A stretch of DNA of 64,000 bases from Gossypium raimondii (lineage: Eukaryota; Streptophyta; Magnoliopsida; Malvales; Malvaceae): the NCBI RefSeq assembly GCF_025698545.1, contig NC_068576.1, positions 54,844,094 to 54,908,093 on the forward strand, read 5' to 3'. Every line of letters begins with the position of its first letter. Position 1 is the first letter of the stretch. Below the pieces are notes generated by a model. The model saw only the letters and a list, made by a program, of their open reading frames with translations. It made no database searches and had not been told where the DNA came from. The translations under genes were made by a program, and so were the position numbers. This document shows, one piece after another, positions 23,822 to 34,780 of the stretch.

Positions 23822-24706
23822 TTTGGTGTATCTAATTCCCCGGTATTTGGAACAGTAGGCACATTTGGAGCATCAAGCGCACCAGCTTTTGGCACTTCTC
23901 TCACTCATGCTGTTGGAGCATCGAATTCTGCTTTTGGCACTTCCAAGACTCCTGTTTTTGGAGTGTCAAATTCTGGTTTTGGCGTTTCCGACACTCCTAC
24001 TTTTGGATCATCTTCTACTCCTTCATTCAGCTCTGGGTCTAGCCCTGCTTTTGACCAATCAACACCAGCATTTGCCAGTAGTCCTTTTGGAACAACTACA
24101 ATTGGAGCACAGAGTTCTTTTGGTGAGTAACCAAGCCTACTTGATCATAGACTTCGAAACTACTTGTACAGTTAGGCAGAAATATATATTTTCATGGGCC
24201 TTACATGATTTAAGGTCAAGGGAGTTCATATATACGTATATATATTATTTAAAATTCTTTGAGTTCTCATGTAGGACCCTGATCTTCTGCACCAGCATTT
24301 GGACAGTCAACTTTTGGGGCTCAACGTGGGGAAGAAGAGTTGCTTCTTACGCCTACAATTGGCGCTGATAGTAGCATTGGTACACAGATGTTGAGTCAAT
24401 TTCAGCTATGCCTGTTTACAAAGATAAAAGTCATGAGGAGCTGAGATGGGAGGATTATCAATTAGGAGATAAAGGTACCTTTGTAAAATATTAAGAAAAC
24501 CTGGAAGTTATTCATTATTCTTTCCCATGTTCATTATCTACTAACTTGCTGTAATAATTTGACTGTCAGTTGGACTGCAGCCAACCGCTCAGCCTTCTGG
24601 AGAGATTTGCTCTGGTGTGTCAACTGCACCTACAAGTCCTTGTGGTTCTTCTCCAACATTTGGCCAAACATCTGTAAATCCTCATTCCATCACAAGTACC
24701 AATCCA
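23822..24706 (+). repeat. NUP98 tandem unit U2 (885 bp)
   Basis: Entered in frame from U1 (TSTNPF runs into GVSNSPVFG), so exon 23685-24122 is a fusion of the third and first exons. The FG part is open. The GLEBS exon has CCCTGATC in place of CCCCAATC (a stop in the U1 frame), one G fewer in CGTGGGG, and lacks the C of TTCGAG. Confidence 0.85.
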
Positions 24707-25593
24707 TTTGGTGTGTCTAATTCCCCGGTATTTGGAACAGTAGGCACATTTGGAGCATCAAGCGCACCAGCTTTTGGCACTTCTCTCACTCATGCTTTTG
24801 GAGCATCAAATTCTGCTTTTGGCACTTCCAAGACTCCTGCTTTTGGAGTGTCAAATTCTGCTTTGGCGTTCCGACACTCCTACTTTTGGATCATCTTCTA
24901 CTCCTTCATTCAGCTCTGGGTCTAGCCCTGCTTTTGGCCAATCAACACCAGCATTTGCCAGTAGTCCTTTTGGAACAACTACAATTGGAGCACAGAGTTC
25001 TTTTGGTGAGTAACCAAGCCTACTTGATCATAGACTTGAAACTACCTGTACAGTTAGGCAGAAATATATATTTTCATGGGCCTTACATGATTTAAGGTCA
25101 AGGGAGTTCGTATCGTATACATATATATATTATTTAAAATTCTTTGAGTTCTCATGTAGGACCCCAATCTTCTGCACCAGCATTTGGACAGTCAACTTTT
25201 GGGGCTCAACGTGGGGAAGAAGAGTTGCTTCTTACATGCCTACAATTGACGCTGATAGTAGCATTGGTACACAGATGTTGAGTCAATTTCAGCTATGCCT
25301 GTTTACAAAGATAAAAGTCATGAGGAGCTGAGATGGGAGGATTATCAATTAGGAGATAAAGGTACCTTTGTAAAATATTAAGAAAACCTGGAAGTTATTC
25401 ATTATTCTTTCCCATGTTCATTATCGACTAACTTGCTGTAATAATTTGACTGTCAGTTGGACTGCAGCCAACCTCTCAGCCTTCTGGAGAGATTTGCTCT
25501 GGTGTGTCAACTGCACCTACAAGTCCTTGTGGTTCTTCTCCAACATTTGGCCAAACATCTGTAAATCCTCATTCCATCACAAGTACCAATCCA
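24707..25593 (+). repeat. NUP98 tandem unit U3 (887 bp)
   Basis: The same three-exon block. The FG exon has small deletions near 24860-24875 (CTTTGGCGTTCCGAC against CTTTTGGCGTTTCCGAC) that shift the frame. The GLEBS exon shares U2's two single-base losses. It ends with AACCTCTCAG, a variant shared with U5. Confidence 0.85.
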
Positions 25594-26295
25594 TTTAGTC
25601 TAATCCTTCATTCAGCTCTGGGTCTAGCCCTGCTTTTGACCAATCAACACCAGCATTTGCCAGTAGTCCTTTTGGAACAACTACAATTGGAGCACAGAGT
25701 TCTTTTGGTGAGTAACCAAGCCTACTTGATCATAGACTTCGAAACTACTTGTACAGTTAGGCAGAAATATATATTTTCATGGGCCTTACATGATTTAAGG
25801 TCAAGGGAGTTCATATATACGTATATATATTATTTAAAATTCTTTGAGTTCTCATGTAGGACCCTGATCTTCTGCACCAGCATTTGGACAGTCAACTTTT
25901 GGGGCTCAACGTGGGGGAAGAAGAGTTGCTTCTTACACGCCTACAATTGACGCTGATAGTAGCATTGGTACACAGATGTTCGAGTCAATTTCAGCTATGC
26001 CTGTTTACAAAGATAAAAGTCATGAGGAGCTGAGATGGGAGGATTATCAATTAGGAGATAAAGGTACCTTTGTAAAATATTAAGAAAACCTGGAAGTTAT
26101 TCATTATTCTTTCCCATGTTCATTATCTACTAACTTGCTGTAATAATTTGACTGTCAGTTGGACTGCAGCCAACCGCTCAGCCTTCTGGAGAGATTTGCT
26201 CTGGTGTGTCAACTGCACCTACAAGTCCTTGTGGTTCTTCTCCAACATTTGGCCAAACATCTGTAAATCCTCATTCCATCACAAGTACCAATCCA
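25594..26295 (+). repeat. NUP98 tandem unit U4 (702 bp, 5'-deleted)
   Basis: Starts with TTTAGTCTAA, the sequence that follows the last unit at 27189, then jumps into the middle of the FG exon (TCCTTCATTCAGC), losing about 190 bp. It shares CCCTGATC and the TTCATATATACGTATATATA intron variant with U2, but keeps the five G and TTCGAG of U1. Confidence 0.85.
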
Positions 26296-27188
26296 TTTGG
26301 TGTGTCTAATTCCCCGGTATTTGGAACAGTAGGCACATTTGGAGCATCAAGCGCACCAGCTTTTGGCACTTCTCTCACTCATGCTTTTGGAGCATCAAAT
26401 TCTGCTTTTGGCACTTCCAAGACTCCTGCTTTTGGAGTGTCAAATTCTGCTTTTGGCGTTTCCGACACTCCTACTTTTGGATCATCTTCTACTCCTTCAT
26501 TCAGCTCTGGGTCTAGCGCTGCTTTTGGCCAATCAACACCAGCATTTGCCAGTAGTCCTTTTGGAACAACTACAATTGGAGCACAGAGTTCTTTTGGTGA
26601 GTAACCAAGCCTACTTGATCATAGACTTCGAAACTACCTGTACAGTTAGGCAGAAATATATATTTTCATGGGCCTTACATGATTTAAGGTCAAGGGAGTT
26701 CGTATACGTATACATATATATATTATTTAAAATTCTTTGAGTTCTCATGTAGGACCCCGATCTTCTGCACCAGCATTTGGACAGTCAACTTTTGGGGCTC
26801 AACGTGGGGGAAGAAGAGTTGCTTCTTACATGCCTACAATTGACGCTGATAGTAGCATTGGTACACAGATGTTCGAGTCAATTTCAGCTATGCCTGTTTA
26901 CAAAGATAAAAGTCATGAGGAGCTGAGATGGGAGGATTATCAATTAGGAGATAAAGGTACCTTTGTAAAATATTAAGAAAACCTGGAAGTTATTCATTAT
27001 TCTTTCCCATGTTCATTATCGACTAACTTGCTGTAATAATTTGACTGTCAGTTGGACTGCAGCCAACCTCTCAGCCTTCTGGAGAGATTTGCTCTGGTGT
27101 GTCAACTGCACCTACAAGTCCTTGTGGTTCTTCTCCAACATTTGGCCAAACATCTGTAAATCCTCATTCCATCACAAGTACCAATCCA
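26296..27188 (+). repeat. NUP98 tandem unit U5 (893 bp)
   Basis: A full unit with an open FG exon (to 26597) and an open GLEBS exon (from 26754). Shares CTACCTGTACAG, ACATGCCTAC and AACCTCTCAG with U3. It is followed by single-copy sequence from TTTAGTCTAAAATCTCC (27189 on). Confidence 0.85.
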
Positions 27189-29339
27189 TTTAGTCTAAAA
27201 TCTCCATCCTTCAGCAGTGTAGGCTTTGCAACCTCGACTACTACCTCAAACTCTTCCCAATCAACATCATCAAGCCTTTTTGACCCAATTTCCTCAACAA
27301 CTTTAATATCTATTTCATCTTTGACTCCTACATTTGGAACTGGTTCATCTCTTTTTAGTTCATCTGTCACTCCTCCATTTCCATCTTCACCATCCATTTT
27401 TGGTACTGCTGCAGTTCCTGCAACAACTCCAGCATTTGCTACCGGTTTAAATTTTAGCAGCAGCCAAGCATCCCCTTTGTTCAATTCTACCCCTGCAATT
27501 GGGCAGGTGACCTCTACATTTGGACAGAATACTGGTAGCTTTGACCAAACAAGCATTTTAAACACATCTTCAACTAGGTTTTGTGGGAATATGTTTTCTA
27601 GCCCTCTACTGTTGGCTCCAGCTAACAACCCAGCTGCCTTTGGCCCGGCAACTGCAAGTCGCTCTGGAAATCTTTACTATCATTCTTCCTTTTTATCATA
27701 CTTATGACCATTTGTTCATGTAATTTGTTTATAGAATGATGGATATTATGTTTGTTTCTTTAGCCTTCAACTTTGATCGCTATTTCTGTACATTTTCATC
27801 ATATGCTGCTGCAGGGATGCTGAATTGCATTTTTTTTCTTTCTTTTATTAAATCGAGAATTCAAGCTAATTGTTCACTTCTGAGCCCATGATTGATTGAG
27901 AAGTAGACTCTATCATTTGATTATTAAAATCCGGATAAGAGTTTTTTTTTTCTATTCTTGGATTTAGATGCCAATCATAATTGATATTTCTACGAGGATA
28001 GCTTTTTGCATATTCAAATGTCAAGGTTGGAAACTAGTTGATTGAAATGTGTTTCAGATATTTAATGAAAAAAAAATGCATTGCTTTATGAAAAATGTGT
28101 TTGACAGGTCTGCTATACAGAGTGCTGCTGTAGTACAACCCATCTATTACAAACCCTTATGGAAAACTCCCTGCAATGCCTCAAATGTCGATTGGTTGAG
28201 CTGGGACTGCACCATCACTTCATTATGGGATTTCTAGCATACCTGTAACTATCTTACCTTGTTTCGAGTTTGATTAGCTGTTTTTTACTTAGATCTCTCT
28301 CTTCATGCTAGTATCTTCAATGATTTGTTGTAATTTAAGACATAATAGTTTTAATTGGGTGACTGGTAATAAATATATCAGGTCGTTGACAAACCTCCTC
28401 TTGTTAGAATGTCACCCTTATTGACTTCTCAATACCTTTCCCAAAGGTGGATCAGATTGCCTGCAAGGAAATGCTGTGATTATTATTGCCATCTCATGGG
28501 AAGTCACTTTTCTGGTGCAATTGTAATATTGCATTGGGAAAATGCTGTGATGATTTTTATTTTCAAATATATGAGTTCTGTACTTATTTAGTTTTTTGAA
28601 TGGTCTGATTGCATTTGTTTTTTGATTGCTCGTAGCTGACTCTTTGGAACAACCTTTTCATTTAGGCAAAACTTCAGGTGATGGTTCCAACGCCAAGGAT
28701 AAAGATAGAAACTACCATCTTTTACAAGAACTTATCATTACCTGAAGTTTCTCGTCTTGGCATTCAATTAATTTATATCACCAGTATTGCTTAGTGAAAA
28801 TTGAATCAGTTAAATAAGAGTTATTTCTTGTCTTAGCCATTTAGGAACTATTTATAGCTTGTGAAGTTTAATTTTTTCTATAACTCTCTGCTAGGCAATC
28901 AGAAACAGAAACATGGTAGCCTGTTATCTGTTCCTTTTCTTTTGTGATTTTTATAGAAGATAAAATCTGGTTACAACTACCAGCTCAACTTAGGATCATT
29001 TTAAATCGGCTTGTGGGCAGCATCTCTTCCACTGTTTAATTTCTTTTTATCGATATGGCCGTTGCGGAAAATCCAGCTGAAAATGGTGATACGATAGAAC
29101 GAATTCATCCAGTCAGAGGTCACCAAAAAGCTAAGGAGTTCATGATGATCATCATTCTGTTTAATGCCTCGTGGTTTTACTTATTTTTCTCTCTTGCTGA
29201 ATATCAGTATTCTCTTTTACTCCTTGGACATGTAACTTCTGAATTGGCATATATATCATTTTGTAATGGGAAAGTCCCTGCCGGTGGGGAGATCGGATGT
29301 TATTGTCTTTTTACATTGTTCATAATTTAATACTGCATT

Positions 29340-30219
29340 ATGCATGATATTTCCCATTGACAGTACAAAATTCTCGTCTTCCATCGACTTATTATCATCC
29401 ATAAACTTATATTCAAGGATCCAATAAAAATTTAGGTTTTAAAATTCATTAAGTTTTTATATGGATTTTTTTAGGGAAAATAAATAGTTGAGAGTTTTAA
29501 TTAAAAAAATTGCAATACACTTGATATTGGGAGAGAAAAGTTTAAATGCTGCATTTGTATATATTTATTACCAGTCATTTTTATTCAAAATTGGATTTTT
29601 AAAATTAATAAATAGTTATAGAGGTTAACTCATATTGATATTCAAATCGGTTATAATACTTTGAAATTTTAATTGAATCCTTAAAGTATTAGTATCATAT
29701 CAATAAAAAATTTATTAGCTAAGCTATCGGTTCAAGTATCAGATTTTAGCTAGAATTGGACTGAGCATAAATCATATTGCTGAAGTTTTAAACACATTTG
29801 TATTTATCGTATGTACAATTTTACTTGTTAAAATCTAGAAGAAAGAACCCTTTTAAACTTTAATAAAATCATATTTTTTAACATGTTAGATTTAAATTGT
29901 TTGAGTAAATATAAATTTGTTTAAATTTTAATCACGTATTTTAAATATATTGTATATCATGTTCGAGTAAGCATTTAATGTCCAAACGGTGTTAAGTTGA
30001 TAAAATGACCTAATTGATATAATAATAATATTGGTATTTTACAAAATCAATTACAATATTATAAAATTTACACACGAATTTAAAGTATAAATCATAATTC
30101 GTTTGATTAAATTAACCCTATTTATATACATGAAATATATATTGATAGCCTAAAAAAGTAATATTAATTATTAATTAACATTTCACTATATCTTGAGGTC
30201 CATTTTCTTTTTATTTTTA
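29340..30219. other. Intergenic, AT-rich
   Basis: No gene or clear repeat. The right end is the distal upstream region of the ribosomal protein gene. Confidence 0.5.
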
Positions 30220-30386
30220 AGCCCAAGGAGAAGCCCAACCAAAACCCTAGATTCAGGACTCCAACTACACGTGCGTATCTATAGGGAGGCATTTAGGTTA
30301 AGTAAGGGTTACAGAGCATTCGATTCTTCCTCCCCTCGAAGCCGCCGAAGAGAGAGTCGAGAAAGGGAAACAGAGAGCAAGAGAAA
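30220..30386 (+). promoter_or_regulatory. Telo-box and GCCCA elements of the RPL9 leader
   Basis: AAAACCCTAG (about 30241-30250) is a telo-box, and the GCCCA words beside it (AAGCCCAAGG, AAGCCCAACC) resemble site II elements. This pair is common in promoters of plant translation-machinery genes. A purine-rich leader follows to the ATG. Confidence 0.65.
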
Positions 30387-31687
30387 ATGAAGACCATACT
30401 CTCATCAGAGACCATGGATATCCCCGATGGGGTCAATATCAAAGTGAAGGCTAAAATGATCGAGGTTGAAGGTCCCAGGGGTAAGCTCACTCGTAACTTC
30501 AAGCACCTCAACCTCGATTTCCACCTCACCAAGGACGAGGAGACCGGCAAGGGTAAGCTCAGGATCGAGGCCTGGTTCGGTACCAGGAAGACCAGTGCTG
30601 CCATCCGTACCGCCCTCAGCCACATCGAGAATCTCATCACCGGTGTCACCAAAGGTTACCGGTACAAGATGAGGTTCGTCTACGCTCACTTTCCGATCAA
30701 CGCCTCTATCACTAGCGGCAACAAGTCCATCGAGATCCGTAACTTCCTTGGCGAGAAGAAGGTCCCCCATCTTTATCTCGTTCCTTGCTTTGTTTAATAT
30801 ATTTTGCTGCATATTTTTAGTGAATCTAACTCTGATTGTTACCGACTCGTTTCATCTTTTTTTTCCATTTGATTTAAGGAATGTACTTTTTTTTGTTACG
30901 GTATGAACATCTGATCTCCATTTGTTAAATGATTGTTGGATGATGCTTCGGTATTAGGGTTTAAAGTTTCTTCTGCTTGTGTATGACGTTGTATAATAGT
31001 TTAGAAAATTGTTGAAAAATGACAAATTCCAATGAATTCCACTAGAAACTTATCATTTTGGATGCCTAATGTAACTTATATAGAACATTCTTATGCTCAA
31101 ACAAATGAACTAAGAAGGTAGTATCTTTTTCGTTCAAGTTTGCTTTAATTTTAGTATAGAACTTGCTAAGAAAACTCGAAATTCTTCACGATTTTGATTT
31201 AGTGATGTATAGAAATTGTCAGGTATTGTGTTTTCAACCAAATTGTTCTTGTTTAGGGGTTAAAAGGAACCATGTTCACTCTTGATTTGTATGCCTGTTG
31301 TTATTTAAGAAGGTCAAGATGTTTCTGATATTTCTTTAACATTATATTTATGTTGCTCCATTCTCTTGTTGACAAACATCAGGTGCGTAAGGTGGATATG
31401 TTGGAAGGGGTTGCCATTACTCGATCCGAGAAGGTCAAGGATGAGATCGTTTTGGATGGTAATGATATTGAACTCGTGTCTCGTTCAGCAGCTTTGATAA
31501 ACCAGGTGTGTTTAAACATTCTTCTTGCCCACCTTATGCTAACATTTAACCAATGTGTATGTTTTATGACCTGACTGTCTGACCTTTCATTATTGAACAG
31601 AAATGTCATGTGAAGAACAAGGATATTAGAAAGTTTCTCGACGGTATCTATGTTAGCGAAAAGGGCAGGATCGCCGAAGAGGAATGA
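30387..31687 (+). CDS. RPL9: 60S ribosomal protein L9 (uL6)
   Basis: Three exons, 30387-30761, 31383-31505 and 31601-31687, join in phase 0 to give 194 residues, the standard length of plant L9. The start [20 protein letters not shown], the core [28 protein letters not shown], the exon 1-2 join [16 protein letters not shown] and the end [19 protein letters not shown] are typical of eukaryotic L9. The protein sits in the large subunit near the base of the P-stalk and helps form the factor-binding site. Coding sequence is much GC-richer than its surroundings, as in highly expressed genes. The first donor is an unusual GTCCCC; the other splice sites are normal. It is convergent with the CAD gene. 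No defects are seen. Confidence 0.95.
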
Positions 31688-32602
31688 TTGTTATCTCAAG
31701 TCATAGTTATGGGTGCCATGTTATTTTTCTGTCATGGTAATTTCTTTGGTACCATGGTTTTTTGTTGTTTTACCTCTTTATTTGGATTACAGCTGCTGAG
31801 TAGAAGGATGTTTATCTTTATTTGTTGTGTTGGAAAATTTTGTCTAGCTTGGTAGGTAAATTACATTTGTAGTCACCCAACTATTTAATTTTTTTTATCA
31901 AATATGTTTGCTTTTAAAATTGGTATAATAGTCACTTTAGCCCTCAACATCTATATATATTGTATCAATTTAATCTTGATTTTAGAAAAACTAAGCTTCA
32001 ACATTATATATCTATCCTTCCAACCAAATATAAAAAAAGCCAAAAATGAACTCCCAAAAATCTAAAATAATATTTTTTATAATTTATTATTCTTTTAAAA
32101 TTGATATATAAATAATCTATAAAGAGAAATAATTAAATTATAACCCATGTATAAAGGGTAAGAACTAAAATTATTATGCAAACTTTAAAATCTGTCAAAT
32201 TATCTTTTCCTTGGTAATTTAATAGTCAGTAATCAAAACAGAAAAATTTAAATAATTAAGAGTGGTTAAACAAACTGTAACAAGAAAGACGATACATTGA
32301 GAAAGTAAATCAACTTATTTTACTAATTATTACCACCAAAAAGACTACTACAAAGAACGTAAAGGAAAAGGTCTAAAATTTCAACTTATTTTACTAATTA
32401 TTACCACCAGAAAGACTAGTACAAAGAGCAACAAAGAACGTAAAGGAAAAGGTCTAAAATTTCAACAAATATGCCTTAATATTTGTATAATAAGTGCATT
32501 GCCCACCATCCAAGATCTATGCTAGTCATGGTATGTTCTTCAATAGGCGGAACTAAAAGCTATGTATCGTAGAAAACAAATTCATTTTCTCTTGGCATGA
32601 TC
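31688..32602. other. 3' flanks of convergent genes, with repeat fragment
   Basis: 31855-31945 (GGTAAATTACA, GTAGTCACCCAACTA, AGTCACTTTAG) is a fragment of the GTCAC-word family seen at 15.4-17.0 kb. About 32300-32465 contains an imperfect direct repeat (CAACTTATTTTACTAATTAT, then ACCACCA.AAAGACTA.TACAAAGA, then CGTAAAGGAAAAGGTCTAAA). No gene. Confidence 0.5.
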
Positions 32603-34295
32603 TCATTTCAGGGTGTTCTCGATGTCGATCACAAATCGGTACTTAACATCTTTCTTTACCAGCCTTTCCAAAGCTTCATTGGCGTATTGGATAGGGATTA
32701 CCTCAATCTGTGGGTATATTTTACGAGCAGCACAAAAACCTATCATTTCTTGAATCATTTTTGTTCCCCCTGTTACACTTCCTGCGAATGTTTTCATACC
32801 TGCCAAGCCAAATGGTCATTTTCAAGCAACTTAGTTTACGCTTTGACAGGTTTGAATACTGTTACGTACCCGGATTAAGGCTTGCAGGGCTAAATTTGAT
32901 TTCACTCGGGAACCCAACGAGGGCATAAACACCAGAAGACTTGAGGAGAGACAAGTAGGGATCAAATGGATGATCACCAGATGCAGTGTCGATTATAAAG
33001 TCCAATGATTTTGATAGGCCCTGCACCGAAAACATCAGCCCCAGAACAAGGTCAATGATCAGAATTATTATAAATATTAGCTTCTAAGATGCTGAGATTC
33101 CTTAAGGTCTATACCTTCATCTGCTCTTGGTCAGATGTGACAACAAAATTGTCTGCACCGAGCAGACTCAGAGCTTCCTCTTTCTTAGAGATGCTCGTGC
33201 TAAGAACTGTTACTGACAACCCGAAAGCCTTCCCAAACTTCACTGCCATGTGACCAAGACCGCCGAGCCCAATTACCCCTAAAGATTTGCCAGGTTGGTT
33301 CATGTTATAGCGCATCATTGGTGTATAAACAGTGATCCCAGCACAAAGCAGAGGTGCTGCTGAAGCCAATGGATAGTTGTCTGGTATTTTGAAGCAGTAT
33401 CTGTTGAAACATCAAAATTGCAGGAAAAAAAAAAGAAGAAACCAAACTATCATACACCATCAAATCCAGCATTGGTTTTATAGCATCTTTTACTTAGCAA
33501 TTATAAGATGATTACATTTAAGTTTCAACTTCACTATCATGTAAAGGTGCAAAAGCCTCCAAATTACAAGGGTATACATTGCAAGTACTATCCTTAAAAG
33601 CTATCACACAAGGGTTTTACAAGGGTTTAGAGGCCATATGGTTTATGCATCAAGAAATGCTTACCTTTCGTGGACAACAATATGGCTAGAATATCCGCCT
33701 TTTGTGACTGTTCCATCGATATCAATATGATTAAAGGTGAGAACCGGCCCTTTTACACATTGAACTTCAACGCCATCGTTGCAATACTCACAATTTCTAC
33801 ATGAGTTGACATAAGTTCCCACTCCGACAGGATCGCCGACGTTGATGCGTTGAACATTGGAACCGACCTCCTTCACAATACCAGCAATCTCATGACTGAT
33901 ACAGAAGGAAATTATAATAACCAAATCAGTATAAGATCAAGTTTAAGAAAGCATTCATAAATTCACAATGAAAGAAAAATCATACCCAGGCACCAAAGGA
34001 TATATTGAATCTCCAAACATATTCCTCGACCAAATAACATCAGCATAACAAACTCCACAATGAGTAATTTTTATGGAAACATCATCACTTCCTAGAGGCC
34101 TGAATACAGTTTACCAGCAACAAGAAAAAGATGATATTGAAGATAGTCCAATGAATGAATGGTGCGGTGGAATGGGTAAAAGAAAAAAAAAAGAATCCAA
34201 ACGCACCTGCGACTGAATTTGTATGGTGATAGAACACCAGTTGGATCTGTAGCAGCCCATCCAAGGCAATTCTCTGTTTTGGTCTGGGAATCCAT
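32603..34295 (-). CDS. CAD1-like: CAD1-type cinnamyl alcohol dehydrogenase-like enzyme
   Basis: Six exons, 34295-34207, 34099-33986, 33895-33665, 33400-33115, 33020-32870 and 32799-32603, join cleanly to 355 residues. This is a zinc-dependent medium-chain dehydrogenase that interconverts aldehydes and alcohols with NADP(H). Catalytic zinc ligands are visible: Cys47 in HCGVCYAD, His69-Glu70 in PGHE, and Cys164 in PLLCAG. Structural zinc cysteines are 100, 103, 106 and 114 ([10 protein letters not shown]). The Rossmann motif GLGGLG is at 189-194. The sequence is closest in my memory to Arabidopsis CAD1 (also 355 aa), which is outside the main lignin CAD4/CAD5 pair, so a role in lignin is uncertain. 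A GG/GTAAGC donor near 34631 and a TAG acceptor just before the ATG suggest a leader intron. Nothing is broken. Confidence 0.92.
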
Positions 34296-34310
34296 TGGTC
34301 TAACTAATCC

Positions 34311-34780
34311 ATCATAGAACAAATACAAACTCAGTATTCTATTCCCCAATGAAATGACAAAAGAAACAAAAAAGGGAACAAATCTTGTGTTAGATGGTGC
34401 TCGATCAGAATCCAAAACCCAGATTCCAGGTGGGCGCATCCATGGATGGATGAATTAATTTAGTTTCCATTTTGACATTCAGAAAAAGGAATGATGATGG
34501 GTGGAGAACATGAAGTTTATGGTTTTGGGTTACAAAGTGAAACAATGGATAATTCGTGTGGGGATTCAGCGTACAGACATATGAACTATGAATGGATTGT
34601 TTAAGGAAAAGAACAAAGAAGAAGCAGCTTACCCTTTTATTTCCAAGAATAAATCTGAGTGTAGAAAGTCCAAAGAGCAAAGACCAAGGAGAAAATCTCC
34701 TCCACTGGTTTCTTTTTAAATCTGTAACCCGTTTGTTTCTTCTCCACCAAAATCGCAGTGATAATAACCTTTTATAAATA
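34311..34780 (-). promoter_or_regulatory. Probable 5' leader exon and leader intron of CAD gene
   Basis: On the minus strand, GGAAATAAAAGG/GTAAGCTGC (34632/34631) is a good donor, and GGATTAG/TTAGACCAATGG (about 34308-34310) a good acceptor just before the start codon. Longer frames here (34405-34680) are chance. Confidence 0.5.

Larger units (their letters stand above)
20985..29335 (+). pseudogene. NUP98-like: NUP98-type nucleoporin gene, internally amplified and decayed
   Basis: NUP98 builds the FG-repeat permeability barrier of the nuclear pore and binds the export factor RAE1/Gle2 through its GLEBS motif. Here a GC-rich leader (about 20985-21150) and ATG at 21566 (MFGATS, then GTAAGT) are followed by FG-rich exons from about 22230, a GLEBS exon ([18 protein letters not shown], 23388-23591), a further FG exon, and a tail with GNMFSS (about 27580). 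Then come the pre-C-terminal pieces DKPPLVRMSPLLTSQ.. and RLPARKC (28384-28470), and lastly ENGDTIERIHPV (about 29080). Beyond 29140 similarity stops: the autoproteolytic C-terminal domain (ending in HFS in relatives) is absent. I see no good acceptor before 22230, a frame slip near 22335, more frame breaks downstream, and broken copies in the array. It is therefore probably a truncated pseudogene of an intact copy elsewhere, though U1, U2's FG exon and U5 remain open. Confidence 0.75.

Noticed and set aside
22340-26740. Leu-rich frames ([11 protein letters not shown] and similar)
   Set aside because: +1 frame readings of the FG-repeat exons.
30293-30812. Minus-strand frames over the L9 exon
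   Set aside because: Shadow frames caused by the GC-rich codon use of the ribosomal protein exon.
34405-34680. 91-codon minus-strand frame
   Set aside because: Overlaps the probable leader exon and intron of the CAD gene; hydrophobic and T-rich, no homology.
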